Shown here piece by piece: positions 23,929 to 28,111 of a stretch of 28,111 nucleotides of DNA. The position numbers were made by a program, and so were the translations under genes. The notes under the pieces are model-generated. The model had not been told where the DNA came from. It was given only the letters and a program-made list of their open reading frames with translations, and searched no databases. Origin of the DNA: Setaria digitata (lineage: Eukaryota; Nematoda; Chromadorea; Rhabditida; Setariidae); NCBI GenBank assembly GCA_003640385.1, contig RCAB01000666.1, positions 1 through 28,111 on the forward strand, read 5' to 3'. The number at the start of each line of letters is the position of its first letter. Position 1 is the first letter of the stretch.

Positions 23929-26842
23929 TCATTGTAACACGTTAGCAATGGTATCGCTATCCAAATGAGGAAGCGTATTATCCTCTCCATTCTCCCAGTC
24001 CCAATCCTTACTTATTAATTCCACGTCAGCCGGAACTGCATCCAGCACATTCCCATTACTCTTCCCATCCATTTGGTCCAATAATCCACCCATGAAATCA
24101 CTAAAACACTTCTAAAATGCCATAAAACATAAGTGAAAATAACGAACAACACACTCTAATAAATGCACTTTCAAAACAGTATACATTTAGATAGAATAAA
24201 GTACTGCAATATACTTCTTTCTAAAATATTTACGACAACTCAAGTATTTTATAATTACTCAAACTAGAAGACAAGAACTTCAGTTCTATAAGAAAATAAG
24301 AAAGACAGCGAGAGCAACAATATCTATAAATACAGCTACAGAGTGTCAGATGCATAAGAATAGACAATCTTTGCAGTCAACAAAAATAAACATACGTGCT
24401 GTTCGGATCGTCTTGAGTTTTGGCTCCGCGAATTCTTTCTTGGTACATATCGTGACGTTCTGTTTTCTTCCAAATGTAGTAGAAATGGACTATTTCACCA
24501 ACTGTCCTATGAGGTAACTGAAAGGATAATTTTCGAATTACACCAATTAAGCTTGCTGTATTTTCCGACATGAAAACGCACTACCAAATAATCCTTCTTT
24601 TTACACTGAAGCAACTCCTTTAGTAATTTAGACTAATGCTTTAGCAATAAAATGTACACTACTGCATTAAATTTCGAAGAGTTGAACACGTTTAGACAAT
24701 CAGCATGAATTCAATTGATTTTAACATAATAAACAGAAAAAATTAATTTAATAAAAAAGTATAATTTGGGAACAATATAATTAAAATTTTTTTGGATGGA
24801 TAGAAGGTCAAGAAAACAGTACCCTTACACTTATTAAAATGAAGAGAGAAAAAAGAAAAAGGAAAAAAACAGAAAAGGAAAATGAAAATTAAAACGATAA
24901 ACACATGAGTTACTAGCACAACCAGAACTTACAAATCAATTTGGCGAAAACACGTACAGGATGAAAGAATTTATGATATAAATCTACTTGAACTTTGCAA
25001 CAATAAATCATTGCACTGTACGTTCTTTTCTTTCTTCATTTACTTTTTCACCTTATTAATATTTACCAATTATCTCGTTTAACATCGAACATATTAAAAC
25101 AATTACTTTTACGACAGAAAACCCGAAAGATCTTACCAGCCGCTTGATAAGGCAAAAATTTTTTCCATACATCTGCATACCTCTTTCGAAAAGTTCGCAG
25201 TCCTAAATGCATGCTTATGTACTTACAAACTGATATGGCTGGCATCAATTTATCTTATATGGTTCGAACTATGAAGAAAAAAACTACAGTTATAAACCTG
25301 ATCAGTCCACTTGGTAGGATTTGGTCCAACACTCCTCAGAGGAGCATTGGCACGTGGAAATGGATAGCTGGCCAATGCGATGTTCGTATTGTACTTTGCA
25401 TTTAGCAGAGCTCTAAATAAGAACTATAAGAACTACATACAAAATAAGAGTATCAAAGCCTAAAATAAAATATGATCCCAACAAAGAATGATAAAAATCA
25501 TTGGAGATAAAGAATGACATAACTTCAGGGCAAAAACTAACTTCAAAGCATCCTCATCATCTTTTACAGGAAAGCACCGATTTGAATTTCCAGCTCTACG
25601 CGTTTCTCCCGAAAACGAGGGGTCACTGTTTTGTAATACCCTCTCGTAATAATTTTTTAGATAATCTTCCACCTTTTTCATTGACACATCAGTATGAGGC
25701 GACCATAAAAGCATTTCACGCTCCCCTCCTACAAGTAATTGAAAACATTTCCAACTAGCTTTTACAAAAAAAAAAATGACAGATTTAAATACCTTCTATT
25801 TCAAAAAATGAAAGACTTAAATATCTTACGTGGACTTCTCGAACCCGTTGATATTGTGTCGGGGACTGAAGCTTGATACATCGGTCCCTGCCTTACAATT
25901 CTTCGCCATCGATCGGGCGGTACATAATCAGCATCATCATCATTATCGTCAACATCCGAGAAATATCCGTGTTCTTTTTCTGCTTTCTTGGAAGAGGTAA
26001 TTGACGAGTCTGGAACATCTGAATAAAAAGCTACTAAATCTCATCTAAATTTTAAATGGTCCAAATACGCGCCCATAAATTAGCATATATTGTGCATTTT
26101 GTGCAAAAGAAGGCACTTTACACTTTGATTTCAAAAAAATTTACAATGCGACTACATCAGTAATATAACAAACTTCAAGCATAAACGTAACAGTGGAAAG
26201 TAACTTTTAAGAATAAATTCGCCCGAGACATGATAATTCGTATAATTACTTTATAAATTATTAAGTTTCCACAAATTTTTCTTTTGAATTTTATGGTGTC
26301 AAGCTGTTAGGAATGCAAATGAATGCATGCAAGGGAGAGGGAATAACTACCAGTAAAAGTCGAGATGTTCTACCAGAATGAAATAAGTTCCTCAAATACA
26401 GCTTCGAGATGCCGATGAGTACAAAATAAATGAAATTCTACCACGTTCGGTAAAATCAGCACTAGCCGTTGCATCATCAGTACCCTCCGATTTGTGAGCA
26501 TCATCTGATGTGGACGTGGATTGCGTATCATCATACTCTTCTTCTACAATTGTATTGCAGTACTTTTGCCTCAATTCTTCAATCGATAAATTGGCATCAT
26601 CTTCCAGCATTTTAAGTTCATCCTGATAATTTTCCTCCGGATTCAGCATTTCCTCTTCATCCAGAGTGCCTGGAAATGGAGAAAATGTAAGAAGAATTTC
26701 TTACATTCTCATATACCAGAAAGAAAATGCCGCCTCAAACAGTCAGAAGCAGGCAAGCACTATCACCTTCATCATCATAAGCTTCTTCGCCTTCTTCATA
26801 ATCATCTTCCGTTCGAGAATCGGAATGTTCCTCGTCGGTCAT
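23929..26842 (-). CDS. mier-1: MIER-family ELM2-SANT transcriptional corepressor, complete, 8 exons
   Basis: Minus-strand exons: 26842-26767, 26669-26442, 26018-25830, 25728-25542, 25412-25298, 25202-25137, 24517-24396, 24100-23929. All phases close; 1155 nt, 384 aa. Order: acidic N-terminus with the MIER signature TLDEEEMLN (about 27-35) and a DDANLSIEELRQKY helix; acidic linker; ELM2 domain (about 132-238, from DYVPPDRW and MYQASVP through LLWSPHTD to ALLNAKYN); SANT domain (about 262-310, W...CELFERGMQMYGKNF then HRTVGEIVHFYYIWKKTER); then DFMGGLLDQMDG and a short acidic tail ending NVLQ. FYYIWKKTER and the N-terminal acidic block point to MIER1/2/3 rather than MTA or RCOR. MIER proteins recruit HDAC1/2 through ELM2-SANT and repress transcription in the nucleus. 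It is shorter than the vertebrate proteins, with little beyond the SANT region. The gene is convergent with ints-7 and divergent from the right-edge gene. Confidence 0.94.
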
Positions 26843-26857
26843 CTCCTGTTGATTCAG

Positions 26858-26869
26858 CTACAATGGTAA
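26858..26869 (-). promoter_or_regulatory. Candidate trans-splice acceptor for the MIER gene
   Basis: On the minus strand TTACCATTGTAG ends 15 bases before the ATG at 26842. Those 15 bases are open in frame, so a cis-spliced upstream coding exon is also possible. Confidence 0.4.
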
Positions 26870-27664
26870 TAATGCTCCCAATTACAGTAGTACTAGTAGC
26901 AGCACCTGAAATGTGCAATGGATTTCGCAAAATTCAACAACTTCATGATTCAAGGAAAGTTCGGAAGGTATGAACAGGAACGTGCGCAGACTCTCGCAAT
27001 GCCTGGAACTTCTTTTGACGGGACAAGCTATAATGCATGAACGCGGACGAGAAGTCAAAGAGCGTGCGATTAGCGTAAGAAACGTGAGAATAAGACGTGC
27101 CATGCACTCGCCCTAAGTACTCACCGCAACAAGCAACAAGAAGGAGTGTATATCTCCTCCAAGAAGCTGATCCGCAGTATGCAACCGAGACTGAACACTC
27201 GACCACACTCACGCTACCGTGCCGTAAAACTCGATCGAGTGGTGAGTGGCGATACGAAAATATGTGTCCTGTAGGGCGGGGCAGGGAATACCGGTGAGAC
27301 CGGGGTTAGGCTGTCATCGTCTGAAATGCCACGATAGGTCAGAGAGGTGGACTGAGGTTAGGTGGCACGAGGTCGTTTCCAGAACTTCCAAGTTAACTAG
27401 GTTAGTTGCTCGATTTTCTCCTTTGATCGAAAAGTGGAAAAATCGAGGTACCGTATGGAAAATTTCTTTAAACCTTAGTTAAAGTGATTGTCTTTCGTGG
27501 CTCTCTTCTGATATCAAGGACAACCTTATCAGAGGATAGCCTGTTTTCAAAGTCTGAAATCAATACTATTAACTTAAGTTCTGCTTGCGGTCATTATTGG
27601 GCTTGATAGCATTCCGTTATAGCGAGTAATTAATGATACAATATCTGTTGAAGGATTATGTTTG
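26870..27664. promoter_or_regulatory. Head-to-head promoter region of MIER and the right-edge gene
   Basis: About 0.8 kb separate the divergent ATGs. The stretch 27200-27420 is clearly richer in G and C than the rest of the window. It contains a GC box, GGGCGGGG (27274-27281), and a small perfect inverted repeat, CCGGTGAGACCGG (27291-27303). Overlapping open frames on both strands (26882-27212 minus, 27097-27482 plus) reflect this low-stop composition and are not supported as genes. Confidence 0.45.
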
Positions 27665-27779
27665 ATGGAGACTATCGAGTCAGTTAGTATGTTATCTGAT
27701 TGCATGACAACATTGGTCATCAAAAAACCTGAAGTTTTTGCCGGTCAAGATGACAGAACTACGCAGTATTTGTTCAATG
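27665..27779 (+). CDS. First coding exon of an unidentified gene, continues past right edge
   Basis: ATG at 27665 opens 38 codons ending one base into a codon at a perfect donor (G|GTGAGT at 27779/27780). The peptide has ordinary coding composition and ends KPEVFAGQDDRTTQYLFNG, which looks like a folded, conserved stretch, but I do not recognise the family. The frame is open back to TAG at 27620-27622, where TTATAG could be an acceptor, so the exon may start near 27623. A possible next exon begins near 27931 after CCACTGCAG but closes quickly, so I have not included it. The gene is divergent from MIER. Confidence 0.45.
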
Positions 27780-28111
27780 GTGAGTTGCTGAATAAGAAAG
27801 AGTAAAACAGACGTGAACTGAAAATTTGTGTGATGAGTGTAAACTTAACAATGTGCTACGATTTTGTTAATACTGTAAAATACTCTAATGATACAACTGG
27901 GAATTTCAAGTATTAATACCACTGCAGTGATTCTGCTGGCTTGGAACGTGATAGCACCCTTGACAGGACTCAACAGATTCGCCGAGATGGCAACAGATAG
28001 TGCTTCTTGAGTGTCATTCTGTTTTTGAGGGCCAGATCGATGAAGAATAGGACAAGCCAAAAGAGTAGTTCAGTCAAGCTTTGGTTAAGACGGCTGGTTT
28101 GTGAATGAAGC
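27780..28111 (+). other. Probable intron or downstream part of the right-edge gene
   Basis: The stretch begins with donor GTGAGT and contains one candidate acceptor (CTGCAG at about 27925-27930). Two frames after it look partly protein-like, but neither joins in phase to the upstream exon with a long continuation. Nothing further can be supported before the window ends. Confidence 0.35.

Noticed and set aside
25063..25248. Minus-strand frame with PYQAAGKIF at the MIER SANT exon
   Set aside because: The true exon (25202-25137) is read in a different frame, giving CELFERGMQMYGKNF, the SANT motif, with phases that close on both sides.
26882..27212. Overlapping minus-strand frames of 73 and 89 codons upstream of MIER
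   Set aside because: They lie in the GC-richer promoter stretch, are not in a frame that joins MIER exon 1 convincingly, and show no family.
27246..27482. 78-codon + strand frame across the GC-rich island
   Set aside because: Arg/Trp-rich composition is that of the promoter island; no splice context or recognised family.

Overview
This window looks like a piece of a nematode nuclear genome. The evidence is the AT-rich sequence, many short coding exons (about 50-250 nt) with GT-AG introns, acceptors mostly of the TTTCAG type, and an intron-like acceptor a few bases upstream of several start codons, as expected for spliced-leader trans-splicing. The long AT-rich introns suggest a spirurid or filarial-type (clade III) worm rather than Caenorhabditis, but that placement is inference. 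I see no bacterial genes, CRISPR array, tRNA or rRNA.

Layout from left to right: (1) a complete four-exon CDC42 GTPase gene, + strand, 92-1799. (2) A CYRI/FAM49 gene (RAC1 interactor, negative regulator of SCAR/WAVE), - strand, 5065-3168, tail-to-tail with cdc-42. (3) A complete 25-exon smc-6 gene, + strand, 5782-12805, head-to-head with CYRI. (4) An ints-7 gene (Integrator subunit 7), + strand, 14657-19983, with one unexplained base in the join of its first two exons. (5) A complete eight-exon MIER-type ELM2-SANT corepressor gene, - strand, 26842-23929. (6) A first coding exon of an unrecognised + strand gene that runs off the right edge, 27665-27779, head-to-head with MIER. Between ints-7 and MIER, the - strand at about 22.5-23.5 kb holds open frames that look protein-like but that I cannot identify; one is interrupted by two amber codons and may be a decayed gene.

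The exon models were built by hand from splice signals, reading-frame continuity and remembered family sequences. In four of the six genes all phases close exactly: cdc-42 191 aa, smc-6 1087 aa, MIER 384 aa, and CYRI about 334 aa with one donor unresolved. The genes do not form one pathway. CDC42 and CYRI both act on the actin cytoskeleton (Rho GTPase signalling); SMC6 acts in the SMC5/6 DNA-repair complex; INTS7 acts in Integrator-mediated RNA processing; MIER acts in HDAC-containing chromatin repression. I found no convincing new biological system; the most useful leads are gene-structure anomalies and the unidentified - strand frames.
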